64,000 nt of DNA from the NCBI GenBank assembly GCA_965220095.1, contig OZ244805.1:3658001-3722000 (forward strand), written 5' to 3'. Source of the DNA: Bin87 sp965220095. GTDB lineage: Bacteria; Chloroflexota; Dehalococcoidia; Lucifugimonadales; UBA3495. Below, in pieces: positions 26,305 through 34,987 of the stretch. The notes below the pieces were generated by a model. The model saw only the letters and a list, made by a program, of their open reading frames with translations. It had not been told where the DNA came from and searched no databases. The translations under genes were made by a program, and so were the position numbers. Positions within the stretch are counted from its first letter, which is position 1. Each line of letters opens with the position of its first letter.

Positions 26305-27384
26305 CTATGCCGTGCCCACCGGGGCTAACGCTTTGAGTTCAGGCATCACCTCCTTCGCGAACAGGCGCATATTCGCTTCAGCCTCCGCGTAGGGCAGGGC
26401 GGCGTAGCTGAAGGCGCCGACGTAGCTGTCGTGGCCAGTGCGCGCCTGGATGTGGCGAATTTTTTCGTAGCATTGTTCGGGGGTGCCCCACACTTGCAGG
26501 TTCACGAAGAAGTCCACCACCTCGTCGTCGCCATAATCGAACATCTTCTCGGCCACCTTGCCGTAGTATTCGTACCCCTTGATGTCCTTGTGCACGTCCG
26601 CCTTGAACTCGTAGTGATCCATCACGGTGTGCCAGTAGCCGCCGATGTAGCGGCGAGCCATCTCCCGGGCGTAGTCCTCGTCCTCGTGGCAGAAGGTCCA
26701 GCAGGCGACCGCCGGAGCCGGCGGGTTGCCGGCGTTGCGCTCCGCCCAGGCGTCCCGGTAGTTGGTCAGGTCTCGCTCGACTTCGTCCCAGGGTTTTTGC
26801 GGAATCACGAGCATGCCCACACCCAGCTGCGCCATGATGCGGCTGCTCTCGGGCGAGATGGCGGCGGCGAAGGTGCGGCCCTGAAAACTGCGGAACGGGT
26901 TGGGGCGAATCTCCCGGCGGGGCTGCTTGATGTACTCGCCGTCGAACTCGCAGAACCCGCTCTCCAGCCCGCTCAGAATACATTCGGCTGACTCGATGAA
27001 ACGGGTGCGCGATTCGTTCATGTCGACGCGGAACCCGTCGTATTCCACCTTGGCCAGACCGCGCCCGATGCCCAGGATGAACCTGCCGTCGCTCAGGTTG
27101 TCCAGCATGGACACCTGCTCGGCGACGCGCATGGGGTCGTGCCACGGCAGCACGCACACCATGCTACCCAGTTGCAGGTCGGTGGTGCGTCCGGCCATGT
27201 AGGTCAGGAACTGCAGTACGTCGGGGCACATGGTGTAGTCGGTAAAATGATGCTCCACTCCCCAGATTGACTCAAACCCCAACGGCTCGGCCAGGTCGGC
27301 CAGGCGCAGCTCGTCGCGATAAACCTGGTAGTCGGTAGTGAATTTGCCGGGGTTCTGGAAGATGGTGGCGGTGCCTACGTGCAT
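26305..27384 (-). CDS. LLM class flavin-dependent oxidoreductase (359 residues)
   Basis: The product has the bacterial-luciferase TIM-barrel hallmarks: LAEPLGFESIWGVEHHFTDY, LGSMVCVLPWHDPMRVAEQ, SMLDNLSDGRFILGIGRGLAKVEYDGF and a middle insertion ending in AAAISPESSRIMAQLG. The substrate is unknown. It belongs to a longer subgroup than the 292-residue protein at 16822. The stop lies five bases before the DUF4357 helicase start, so the two are almost certainly one transcript, an unusual pairing of a flavin enzyme with a helicase. Confidence 0.88.
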   Translation of the reverse strand: MHVGTATIFQNPGKFTTDYQVYRDELRLADLAEPLGFESIWGVEHHFTDYTMCPDVLQFLTYMAGRTTDLQLGSMVCVLPWHDPMRVAEQVSMLDNLSDGRFILGIGRGLAKVEYDGFRVDMNESRTRFIESAECILSGLESGFCEFDGEYIKQPRREIRPNPFRSFQGRTFAAAISPESSRIMAQLGVGMLVIPQKPWDEVERDLTNYRDAWAERNAGNPPAPAVACWTFCHEDEDYAREMARRYIGGYWHTVMDHYEFKADVHKDIKGYEYYGKVAEKMFDYGDDEVVDFFVNLQVWGTPEQCYEKIRHIQARTGHDSYVGAFSYAALPYAEAEANMRLFAKEVMPELKALAPVGTA

Positions 27385-27559
27385 TTTACGACCTCGCGAT
27401 TTTGTTTCGTTCCCAATGGTAACGCCATCGAGGTTGGAACGTGCGCACTCGGCGAGCCAGAACGCCAGCGGCGTAAAGAGAGCGCAGAGTTAAGGGGGGG
27501 CGATTGGCGTAGGGTCGAGGATGAAGCCACGTCGTATGCTAGCAGAGTTGTTCACATTT

Positions 27560-29779
27560 TCAACTCTGATCTGCATTACTACCTGCTGTAATCATGTCGT
27601 AAATATCTTTGGCTTTTTGGCGGTCAAGTTCCGCCTTGTCGTGGCAGCCAAGCCCTTCGTACATTTCGGCCCTCGTCGCATACATCTCAAGAAGGACGAA
27701 TAAGTTCAAGGGATTGTTATCTGGCTTAAGCCTGGCCTCAGTGATTGCGAAATCGGCTTCAGCCAGTTCTGTGTTGTTAAGTTCGATATGCAGGCGTGCG
27801 CGCATGAGATACACGTATCCGAAACTATAGTCTTCCTTTTCCAAGTGGATGGCAATACTATAATCCGAGAGGGCGTCCTCCGAACGGCCAGCTTTGTGGT
27901 GGGCAGCAGCGCGATTTTGGTACAGCAGACTGTCCGACACCTGCAACTCAACAGCCCGTGTACAATCGTCGATTGCTTCCTGAAACCGCTCAATCGCCAG
28001 AAAAGTATCGGCGCGACATTTGTAGGCAGAAGTGAACTGTGGGTTGCGCTCGATAGCGAAGTTGAAATCACCAATCGCATCGTCGTATTGCTTCAAGTTG
28101 TAATGCGCCACCCCGCGCAGGGCATACGCCCTTGCGAGTTTGGCCGATTCCGGCGCCAATGCGATGGCAGTGTCCAAATCAGAAACTACTGAGAGCCAGT
28201 CCCTTGATGAACTGTACTTGCTGTTCTCAATTGCCCGGTTGATGTACGAATTGTATCCACTGGGGTTGTCTGTAACATCCGGCGAACATGGCTGTCGTGG
28301 GAGGCCGATGTAGCGATGTATATCATCATCGCAGTCATCGCAAACAGGTTCGTGGTTCACCTGGCAAAGCAACTCGCGAGTCCATCCGCTTAGCGGCTTG
28401 TTGCGTCGGCAATATTCGCAACGTTTTCGGCCCCGGCTGCCGATGCCAATAGCGCTGTGGGCGTCTGGGTGACAGTAGTCGCACACCGCCTCATGCTCAT
28501 GCGGGCAGCCATTCTCCTCTGCCCATCGGCTCCACGGGCGAAACTTGCCGCAGCGTGGGCAAGGCTTCCCCAAGTCGGTGCCGCACTCCGGGCAGTTGTA
28601 GCGCGCTGGGTGGGCCGCGAAATAGCATTCGTGGCAGTAGCGTACCGGCGGATCGCCGGTTGGCGGGTTGCCACGGGCAACCAACGACCACTCTCGTTCA
28701 GCTTCTGGTAAGCCGTGCTCTTCGGCGTTACCGGCCAAGTCCAGAATTAGGCAGGCACCGCCGTCTGGCTTGGGCCGCAGGCCCCGTCCCACCATTTGCA
28801 GGTACAAAGCCAGGCTTTTGGTAGGACGAGTTATCATGATGCAAGCGGCGTCAGGCAGGTCAAATCCCTCAGTGGCTACAGCCACATTCACCAGTACCGT
28901 GAGCTTTCCATTCTTGAAATCTTCTATTCCCTGTTCTCTATCATACGGCGACGTATCGGATAGTATCGACGCGGCGGCAATTCCTCTTTCTTTGAACGTG
29001 TGTACTAGATTGGTGGCGTGTCCTTTGGAAACGGCATAGGAAACGGTTTGGCGGTCAGCGGCCATGTTTCGCCAAAAGTTGACGGCCAGCGTGGTCATTA
29101 CGAACTGGTCGTTAGCCCGTTCAATACCACCCTCGGTGAAATCGTTCAATTGACCGACTTCGCCACCTATAATCCTGCCGTCCAACGAGGGAGCGAATAC
29201 TCGCGAGGGCGCCAAGTATCCATCGGCCTGCATTTCAGACGTTTGTGGCCCCGTAACCAGCGTGTGGAACAGGTGGTCAAATCCCTCACGCAACGACAAA
29301 CGCCACGGCGTGGCAGTTAGTCCCCATACCCGTCCCGGCCATTGTTCTATCGCTCTTTCCCAGCCGGTGGCTGGGGCGTGGTGCGCCTCATCAATGACCA
29401 ACAGATCATCGGAGCCGTAGTTGTTCCAGACTACCGCCGAATCCTTATTGCGCCGGCTTACGGTTTGCGCTTTCAGAATAACAACGCCGTTGACGATGCG
29501 AGGCGCTGGCTGGCGGGCACTCCATTCTGCTGTGCCGGTCATTGCGGCTACCGACCAGTTGAGGGACAACCTTTCTTCCGTCTGGTTCGCCAACTCTTCC
29601 CGGTGCGTCAGCCAAACCGCCTTCCTCCCGTCAACGAGAAAATCCTTCAGCAAAGCCCCGGCAATCTCCGTTTTGCCGCCGCCGGTGGGCAACTGCGTCA
29701 TTACCCTAGCTCCAGAAGGAGCGAGAGCGTCCTGGGATTCTTTCAGCAGGTCTTGCTGGTATGGGCGCAGCGTTGTCAT
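27560..29779 (-). CDS. SF2 DEAD/DEAH-box helicase with zinc-finger region and TPR tail
   Basis: The 739-residue protein is a paralogue of the helicase at 24089: LPTGGGKTEIAGALL (Walker A), VIDEAHHAPATGWERA (DEAH), TATPWRLSLREGF and VATEGFDLPDAACIMITRPT with MVGRGLRPKPDGG. The Cys-rich middle is longer, with three CxxC clusters (CPECGTDLGKPCPRCGKF, CDYCHPDAH, CEYCRRNKPLSGW). Instead of DUF4357 the last 230 residues are TPR-like repeats (AYALRGVAHYNLKQYDDAIG, AYKCRADTFLAIERFQEAID, LYQNRAAAHHKAGRSEDAL). The TPR part would bind a partner protein. Base composition is lower in GC than neighbouring metabolic genes, which suggests transfer. It lies nine bases downstream of a small membrane protein gene. 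Confidence 0.85.
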   Translation of the reverse strand: MTTLRPYQQDLLKESQDALAPSGARVMTQLPTGGGKTEIAGALLKDFLVDGRKAVWLTHREELANQTEERLSLNWSVAAMTGTAEWSARQPAPRIVNGVVILKAQTVSRRNKDSAVVWNNYGSDDLLVIDEAHHAPATGWERAIEQWPGRVWGLTATPWRLSLREGFDHLFHTLVTGPQTSEMQADGYLAPSRVFAPSLDGRIIGGEVGQLNDFTEGGIERANDQFVMTTLAVNFWRNMAADRQTVSYAVSKGHATNLVHTFKERGIAAASILSDTSPYDREQGIEDFKNGKLTVLVNVAVATEGFDLPDAACIMITRPTKSLALYLQMVGRGLRPKPDGGACLILDLAGNAEEHGLPEAEREWSLVARGNPPTGDPPVRYCHECYFAAHPARYNCPECGTDLGKPCPRCGKFRPWSRWAEENGCPHEHEAVCDYCHPDAHSAIGIGSRGRKRCEYCRRNKPLSGWTRELLCQVNHEPVCDDCDDDIHRYIGLPRQPCSPDVTDNPSGYNSYINRAIENSKYSSSRDWLSVVSDLDTAIALAPESAKLARAYALRGVAHYNLKQYDDAIGDFNFAIERNPQFTSAYKCRADTFLAIERFQEAIDDCTRAVELQVSDSLLYQNRAAAHHKAGRSEDALSDYSIAIHLEKEDYSFGYVYLMRARLHIELNNTELAEADFAITEARLKPDNNPLNLFVLLEMYATRAEMYEGLGCHDKAELDRQKAKDIYDMITAGSNADQS

Positions 29780-29788
29780 GGCTCTACT

Positions 29789-30154
29789 TTACTTCTTACC
29801 GTCATTCTCTTTGGGAGGCAAAAACTCATCTGGGTTCAAGCCAAGTTTTTCCATACGGGCCCGTATCTCGGCCCTCTCTTGGGCCCGTCCTTCCTCACGC
29901 CATTTCTCCCACCGCCGCTTCTCCAGCGGCTGGAGCACGTGCCGTTCCAGGAACGGCCCAATCACCAATTGACGCTTCGGTGCTTCATCCTGTGAGCAAA
30001 GCAGCACTCCCCACATCCCACAGCTCACCATTAAGCCAATCAGCGTTGCCGCCCCGATACCCAGTCCAGTATCAGCCACGATGTACCACATTAATCCCGT
30101 GGAGACGGCAATCGAAAAGACGGCCAATAATGCCTTTTCTTTACCACTACTCAT
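29789..30154 (-). CDS. Small two-helix membrane protein
   Basis: The 121-residue product has hydrophobic segments at about 9-30 and 33-52, then a basic/acidic helix (PLEKRRWEKWREEGRAQERA) and a KLGLNPDEFLPP end. No family is recognised. The start overlaps the stop of the LLM gene upstream (ATGA) and the stop lies nine bases before the TPR helicase, so it is the middle gene of a three-gene transcript. Its layout resembles the small protein at 4920. A role as membrane anchor for the helicase is possible but unsupported beyond position. Confidence 0.65.
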   Translation of the reverse strand: MSSGKEKALLAVFSIAVSTGLMWYIVADTGLGIGAATLIGLMVSCGMWGVLLCSQDEAPKRQLVIGPFLERHVLQPLEKRRWEKWREEGRAQERAEIRARMEKLGLNPDEFLPPKENDGKK

Positions 30155-31212
30155 GCCAATTCTGCCCGCACCTTCTCCGGCGCGCAGGCGTCCATGACGG
30201 CCTGCGTTGACGCGATTTCGGGACGGGCGGAAATGACCCGAACCAGCGCCACGTCCAGACCCTCGGCCAGCTTGGCGAAGGCGGCGGCGGCTCCGTCCGG
30301 TTTGCCGTAATAGCCGACGGCCAGCAGCGCGTCCGACGGATAGGCGTCGGCGACTTCATCCATATCGCCGCCGCGGGTGCGGATAGCGTCGGCGCCGGCC
30401 AGCTCCTCGGTGTAGCCCATGCGCTCGAAGTGAGCGCGGTAGCCGAAGGATCGTTCGCGTTCGGTGGGGACGGCTGCGCCCAGCGGGTAGCCCAGGCAGT
30501 TCTTGGCAAAGGCGTTGCGGGCCACGTCCTCGTCATCATCCACACAGATGCGGATGTACTCGACGACCTTGACCTCTGAGGGGTCGCGTCCCACGCGTTC
30601 CGCGCCCTCGGCGATGCGCTCCCGGCTCCAGGCAATCTGCGCCGGGGTGCACCAGTTGAGGCAGACGCCGTCGGCCAACTCCCCGGCCAGACGCAGCATT
30701 TCGGGCCCCAGGGTGCCCAGGTACACCGGCGTGTTGGGCGCCGGGCGAATCGCCATGCGGATATTCCGATAATTGATCTGCTCGCCCTGGTAGGTCACTC
30801 GCTCGCCGCGCACCAGGCCGCGCACGGTGGTCAGGTAATCCCGCATCAGCCCCAGCGCCGACACCCGGGGGTAGCCCAGGTCGCGGCGGTTGGCGGGGCG
30901 GTAGGCGCTGCCGGCTCCGATGCCCATGATGAACTTGCCGCCCGTCTGCTGGCTGACGGTGCCGCCGGACATGGCGAAACCAATGGGCGTGCGGTACATG
31001 ACCGGCGAGACGCCGATGCCGGTGGTCAAGCCGCCGGGCACCACCTCGGCGCTGGCTTCCCAACGGCGTGCGCAGACCTGGAAGGAGTCGGTGCCGATAT
31101 TCTCGGGCGTCCAGATGCTCTCGTAGCCCAGTTGAGCGGCCTCTCGCGCCAGGGTCGTCTGGTCATCCCAGCCCATTCCCAGCGTGTGGTCCAATCCGAC
31201 ACCAATTTCCAT
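30151..31212 (-). CDS. LLM class F420-dependent oxidoreductase (353 residues)
   Basis: The product starts MEIGVGLDHTLGMGWDDQTT, then AAQLGYESIWTPENIG, the GGTVSQQTGGKFIMGIGAGSAYRPANRRDLGYP glycine-rich block and PNTPVYLGTLGPEMLRLAGELADGVCLNWCTP, all typical of F420-dependent LLM oxidoreductases. The ATG at 31212 is preceded by GGGGAGG seven bases away; the frame is open well upstream but without similarity. It heads the transcript with the small membrane protein and TPR helicase. The substrate is unknown. Confidence 0.87.
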   Translation of the reverse strand: MEIGVGLDHTLGMGWDDQTTLAREAAQLGYESIWTPENIGTDSFQVCARRWEASAEVVPGGLTTGIGVSPVMYRTPIGFAMSGGTVSQQTGGKFIMGIGAGSAYRPANRRDLGYPRVSALGLMRDYLTTVRGLVRGERVTYQGEQINYRNIRMAIRPAPNTPVYLGTLGPEMLRLAGELADGVCLNWCTPAQIAWSRERIAEGAERVGRDPSEVKVVEYIRICVDDDEDVARNAFAKNCLGYPLGAAVPTERERSFGYRAHFERMGYTEELAGADAIRTRGGDMDEVADAYPSDALLAVGYYGKPDGAAAAFAKLAEGLDVALVRVISARPEIASTQAVMDACAPEKVRAELA

Positions 31213-31343
31213 CTCAAAACCTCCCCGGAGATGCGCTTTTGCGCTCCAAATTCGATAGGCGGATTGTAACACGCTGCCTCTGTTGTAATGGTTAGCAGCC
31301 GTATGGGATACTCGATGGCGGAGAGCTAAAAGGATAACTAACC

Positions 31344-31544
31344 ATGAAAACCGTAGCGGAAATTCAGCAAGCAATTTTAGAGCTTCCCGAATCGGACTAC
31401 ATCCAATTGAGCCGTTGGTTTCACGAACTCGATTGGGAACAGTGGGACCTGGAGATAGCGGCAGATTCCCATGACGGAAGGCTGGACTTTCTGGTCGCAC
31501 AAGCCGCGCAAGCCAAAGCAGACGGCACGCTGCAAGAACTCTGA
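31344..31544 (+). CDS. Antitoxin of RelE/ParE-type module
   Basis: The 66-residue protein (KTVAEIQQAILELPESDYIQ, then RWFHELDWEQWDLEI and LDFLVAQAAQAKADG) matches small helical antitoxins that pair with RelE/ParE toxins. The LSRWFHELDWEQWD block is the conserved core. Its stop overlaps the start of the toxin (TGATG). AAGGATAACTAACC before the ATG gives a weak ribosome site. It would neutralise the toxin and probably repress the promoter in the repeat-flanked leader. Confidence 0.82.
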   Translation: MKTVAEIQQAILELPESDYIQLSRWFHELDWEQWDLEIAADSHDGRLDFLVAQAAQAKADGTLQEL

Positions 31545-31798
31545 TGCATCGGTCAACACCCGAGTTCCGGCAACTTCTCAATAGGCTTCCAGAGCCAATC
31601 CAGAGAGTTGCCAGACAGAACTTTGACCGACTCAAAGAGAATTCGAGACATCCCTCGCTACAGTTCAAGAAGGTTGGCACATTCTGGTCAGTCCGAGTCG
31701 GGCGTTCGTACAGAGCGCTCGCCATTGAGTATGACGACGATTTCGTCTGGGTGTGGATTGGAACACACGACGAGTATGTCAGGCGGATTAGGTCATAG
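31544..31798 (+). CDS. RelE/ParE-type toxin
   Basis: The 84-residue product has the RelE-like fold pattern: ELLNRLP-type first helix (EFRQLLNRLPEPIQRVARQN), FDRLKENSRHPSLQFKKVG, the strand pair WSVRVGRSYRALAIEYDDD and the ending VWVWIGTHDEYVRRIR. Toxins of this group cut ribosome-bound mRNA or inhibit gyrase. It is coupled by overlap to the preceding antitoxin, and both are enclosed by 25-bp direct repeats. Confidence 0.85.
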   Translation: MHRSTPEFRQLLNRLPEPIQRVARQNFDRLKENSRHPSLQFKKVGTFWSVRVGRSYRALAIEYDDDFVWVWIGTHDEYVRRIRS

Positions 31799-31838
31799 CT
31801 GGCAACCGTGTGGGATACTGGATGGCGGAGCAAGCCAA

Positions 31839-33218
31839 ATGACCAACTTCGCCGACAAAACCATCTGGACGGGGGACAACCTGGACATCCTGCGGGGCCT
31901 CAACTCCGCGTCCGTTGACCTCATCTATCTGGACCCACCGTTCAACTCCAACCGGAACTATGCCGCTCCGGTGGGCAGCGCGGCGGCGGGCGCGGCGTTC
32001 AAGGACACCTGGACGCTGTCCGACCTGGACGTGGCGTGGATGGGATTGATTGCGGATGAGCAACCGGCGATGTACAAAGCGCTGGAGGCGGCCGGGCTGA
32101 CTCACGGCAAGGGGATGCAGTCGTACCTGTGCATGATGGCCGTCCGCCTGCTGGAAATGCGGCGCGTGCTGAAAGACACCGGCAGTATCTACCTCCACTG
32201 CGACCCCACCGCCAGCCACTACCTCAAGTTGCTGATGGATGCCATCTATGGGGTGGGGAATTTCATGGCCGAGATTACGTGGAAACGCACATCGTCTCAT
32301 AACGACTCTCGCACTTTTGGCAACGTCGCAGACACAATTCTGTTCTACGGTGAGCATATTAACGTTGACGCGGTTCGCGTCCCGCTTGATCCGGAATACG
32401 TTGACCGGTTTTACCGTCACGACGACAACGATGGAAAAGGCGGCTATAGACTGGACAACATCGCAAGTCCGAACCCGCGACCCAATCTAATGTACGAATG
32501 GAAGGGGTACTCGCCGCCGGCCAAAGGCTGGCGTTACTCGAAAGAAACTATGGCGCAACTGGATGCGGAAGGACGTATCTGGTATCCCGATTCCTTTGAG
32601 AGGCGACCGGCCCGCAAGCGTTATCTGAACGAAACCTCCGGGCGTCCCGTCGATAATATCTGGACTGATATAAGCCCCATAGCCGCCCACGCCAAAGAGC
32701 GCATCGGCTACCCCACGCAGAAACCGCTGGCCCTGCTGGAGCGCATCATCAGGGCATCGTCTAACGAGGGCGACGTGGTGCTGGACCCTTTCTGCGGCTG
32801 CGCCACCGCCTGCGTGGCCGCCGAGAATTTGGGCCGGCGCTGGATTGGCATTGACATATCGCCCAAAGCCGTCGAACTGGTCAATATGCGATTGCAGCAG
32901 ACCATGGGCGAGCTGTTTCACAACCGGCTGGTAACGGCCCGCACCGACATACCCCGCCGTACCGACATCGACGCGCCCCGGCCCTATCGCCAGAACAAGC
33001 ACGTCCTCTTTGGCCAGCAGGAGGGCCGCTGCAACGGCTGCCGCTCCACCTTCGAGTTTCGCCACCTGGAGGTTGACCACGTTATTCCGCAGTCCGGCGG
33101 GGGCACCGACCACATCGAGAACCTGCAACTGCTGTGCGGCCATTGCAACCGGGTGAAGGGGGACCGGCCGCAGGAGTACCTGGTGGCCCGGCTGCGGGAG
33201 ATGGGCATGGCGGCGTAA
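31839..33218 (+). CDS. DNA methyltransferase with C-terminal HNH nuclease domain
   Basis: The 459-residue protein combines two activities. The N-terminal part is an N6-adenine/N4-cytosine methyltransferase: DLIYLDPPFNSNRNY with the catalytic DPPF at 32-35, and VVLDPFCGCATACVAAENLG with RRWIGIDIS (316 onward), the SAM-binding motif. The motif order (catalytic first) is that of beta-class enzymes. Residues about 395-459 form an HNH domain: CNGC, HLEVDHVIPQSGGG, HIENLQLLCGHCNRVKGDRP. It may thus modify and cut DNA as a single-chain system, or the HNH may be a partner-dependent nickase. GGAG precedes the ATG at 31839. It lies between a RelE module and a cassette of three unknown genes. Confidence 0.9.
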   Translation: MTNFADKTIWTGDNLDILRGLNSASVDLIYLDPPFNSNRNYAAPVGSAAAGAAFKDTWTLSDLDVAWMGLIADEQPAMYKALEAAGLTHGKGMQSYLCMMAVRLLEMRRVLKDTGSIYLHCDPTASHYLKLLMDAIYGVGNFMAEITWKRTSSHNDSRTFGNVADTILFYGEHINVDAVRVPLDPEYVDRFYRHDDNDGKGGYRLDNIASPNPRPNLMYEWKGYSPPAKGWRYSKETMAQLDAEGRIWYPDSFERRPARKRYLNETSGRPVDNIWTDISPIAAHAKERIGYPTQKPLALLERIIRASSNEGDVVLDPFCGCATACVAAENLGRRWIGIDISPKAVELVNMRLQQTMGELFHNRLVTARTDIPRRTDIDAPRPYRQNKHVLFGQQEGRCNGCRSTFEFRHLEVDHVIPQSGGGTDHIENLQLLCGHCNRVKGDRPQEYLVARLREMGMAA

Positions 33219-33302
33219 GGGAAGTTGTATATGACGCCTCTGGTATAGTAGGATGATTCTACAGCGGAGCTGAACCCTACACACGCGCCAGAGAGAATTC
33301 CA

Positions 33303-33608
33303 ATGGCTGAGCCCTTCGACGTCTATTCCGACGGCTTTACAATTTCGACCAATCCTTGGGGAACCAACTTGGTTTTCGGATTGCTACCTGCTGAACCTTC
33401 TCCTGGGTTCGATGCGGAAGCGACTCACCTCGGCACCGTCCGAGTGAGCAACGAATATCTGAAGGTCGTGGCTTTTGCCCTCTGGCGCAATGTGATGCTA
33501 CATGAGGAGAGTATCCAAGCTGAACTCAGCATTTCTCCGCAGGTCTTGGACCAACTTGGCATACCACGGGAAGTTTGGGATTCGTTCTGGGCACAGACAG
33601 GAGGCTAG
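33303..33608 (+). CDS. Unknown protein A of a three-gene cassette
   Basis: The 101-residue product (FDVYSDGFTISTNPWGTNLV, then HLGTVRVSNEYLKVVAFALW) is not recognised. The layout of short beta strands followed by a helical LWRNVMLHEESIQAEL segment recalls small DUF3467-like proteins, but there is no firm match. It is two bases from gene B, on a lower-GC segment than its neighbours. The ATG is 84 bases after the methyltransferase stop, with AGAGAATTCC as a weak ribosome site. Confidence 0.65.
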   Translation: MAEPFDVYSDGFTISTNPWGTNLVFGLLPAEPSPGFDAEATHLGTVRVSNEYLKVVAFALWRNVMLHEESIQAELSISPQVLDQLGIPREVWDSFWAQTGG

Positions 33609-33610
33609 TA

Positions 33611-34315
33611 ATGACGACCATAAGAGCTTACGAGTCGGCCAACTACGCATCCCGCAGCCGCAGCAACCTAGCTGTTTCTCAGACTATCGACGTGTATCAT
33701 TTTGGGAACCCAACTGTAGGCGAAGATTCGTTCATTATCCCACGCCAGCATTCGTGGGACGGAAGGGTATTGACCGCTAACTTTCTGGCTGAGCTTCGCA
33801 AGTCTCGGGAAGGAGTGATTATCACTCCATATTTGATGGGTAAGGAGTACGGAGCGGGCGAAAGCATGGTAGTCCACACCTATAGTTCCAATACGCCGTC
33901 TCTCCGCACCCAACATGGGCAATGGTCAAACCTCAAAGCAGTGTCCCAGTCGCTGCCAATCTCTGAAGAACCAGATACGATTGGCGAGGGAGTTGGCAGT
34001 GATCATTCAGTGGTTCAGGAGTTCGCACTTGGGGTCGAAGATGTGCAGCCAGATGCCAACGTAGTCGATATGGCAGAGCGTATTGTACGAGCTGCTCAAG
34101 CTAGTGTTCGCAATCCGGATATCGTCCTCGATGATGACGGGGAAATATCGCTCCATTTACGCTTGCCTGATGGCCGATTGCTCATGGCCGAATTAGCCGT
34201 TGACGGTACGATATGGGCCGGCGTCTATGATGATAGGAATGACGGGGGTCGCGAAGTTGAGCTAATGATGCCGGCCACAGAAACGGAGTTGATCAGCCTG
34301 TTTGGCCAAAGCTAA
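33611..34315 (+). CDS. Unknown protein B of a three-gene cassette
   Basis: The 234-residue product is of unknown family. The first half (IRAYESANYASRSRSNLAVS, VYHFGNPTVGEDSFIIPRQHSW, LRKSREGVIITPYLM) looks mostly beta. The last 70 residues hold VVDMAERIVRAAQASVRNPD, then LDDDGEISLHLRLPDGRLLM and a short strand pair ending ELISLFGQS, a compact alpha/beta module. The ATG at 33611 has an excellent AGGAGG six bases upstream. Its stop overlaps the start of gene C (TAATG). No catalytic motif is visible. Confidence 0.72.
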   Translation: MTTIRAYESANYASRSRSNLAVSQTIDVYHFGNPTVGEDSFIIPRQHSWDGRVLTANFLAELRKSREGVIITPYLMGKEYGAGESMVVHTYSSNTPSLRTQHGQWSNLKAVSQSLPISEEPDTIGEGVGSDHSVVQEFALGVEDVQPDANVVDMAERIVRAAQASVRNPDIVLDDDGEISLHLRLPDGRLLMAELAVDGTIWAGVYDDRNDGGREVELMMPATETELISLFGQS

Positions 34316-34743
34316 TGCCCGTACCGCGAGACCACACCATATGCCGGTTTATTCGGAACCGACGCCAAGATTGGAGTGAAGAAGAAGGTCGTCCCAAACC
34401 CAAAGCCTTCAACCAACTAGGTCTATCCCTTTGGAGCGCAAATGCACTCAATCAAGCAGGTGATACTCTCAACGATGTGAGGATTGCAGGTTTTACAGGG
34501 TCAGGGCTTGCGCTTTTCACGGTAGATGAATGTCACCAGCTGGCTAATGATGCGGCCCAAGAAACTGGCAAACCCTTACAAATCAACATTGACTGGCAAC
34601 CAAACGAATTGCCACTTCATTTGGCGAATTGGGCGTACGCTCATGCCGAAGTAGATCTTGTTCACACCTCGGAATCTGCATTGCGGACGTTTCGCCAATT
34701 CTTAGCCTGGAGGTGCAGGCATATAATCCGTCCGCATCCATAG
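34315..34743 (+). CDS. Unknown protein C of a three-gene cassette
   Basis: The 142-residue product begins with a basic/His segment (RDHTICRFIRNRRQDWSEEE), has GLSLWSANALNQAGDTLNDV and FTVDECHQLANDAAQETGKP, and ends in a WRCRHIIRPHP tail. No family is recognised. It starts within the stop codon of gene B, so the two must be translated together in fixed proportion. The three genes are conserved in style (tight spacing, low GC) with a mobile defence cassette, but nothing in the protein shows its activity. Confidence 0.65.
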   Translation: MPVPRDHTICRFIRNRRQDWSEEEGRPKPKAFNQLGLSLWSANALNQAGDTLNDVRIAGFTGSGLALFTVDECHQLANDAAQETGKPLQINIDWQPNELPLHLANWAYAHAEVDLVHTSESALRTFRQFLAWRCRHIIRPHP

Positions 34744-34987
34744 GGAAGCCTCGTTCACTCTTTTCACGTTTATGCCCTCATTACATACCAAAGAGGCCGG
34801 ATGTTACGCCACCTAATTTGAATCTGGCCGCTTGGACTGTCGTGCGTTGGGCCAACTGGCGTATATGCCCCACAGTGTTACGCCCAGGTCAGTAGTGTTC
34901 TCCAACGCAAGGAGTACTGCCACGGCGTCCCCCGGCAAACACGGCGGCCGGTGTTATAGTCGGCGCCGGTTTGCAGGAGAGAGCTTT

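Larger units (their letters stand above)
31299..31830. repeat. 25-bp direct repeats flanking a toxin-antitoxin module
   Basis: CCGTATGGGATACTCGATGG plus CGGAG at 31299-31323 recurs with two mismatches at 31806-31830. Between them lies only the antitoxin/RelE pair. The right copy directly precedes the methyltransferase gene and supplies its GGCGGAG ribosome site, so the left copy probably is the old leader of that gene, duplicated when the module arrived. Confidence 0.7.

Noticed and set aside
31608..31838. N-terminal extension of the methyltransferase from 31608
   Set aside because: It overlaps the RelE-type toxin gene in another frame and has no homology; GGAG before ATG 31839 fits the start.
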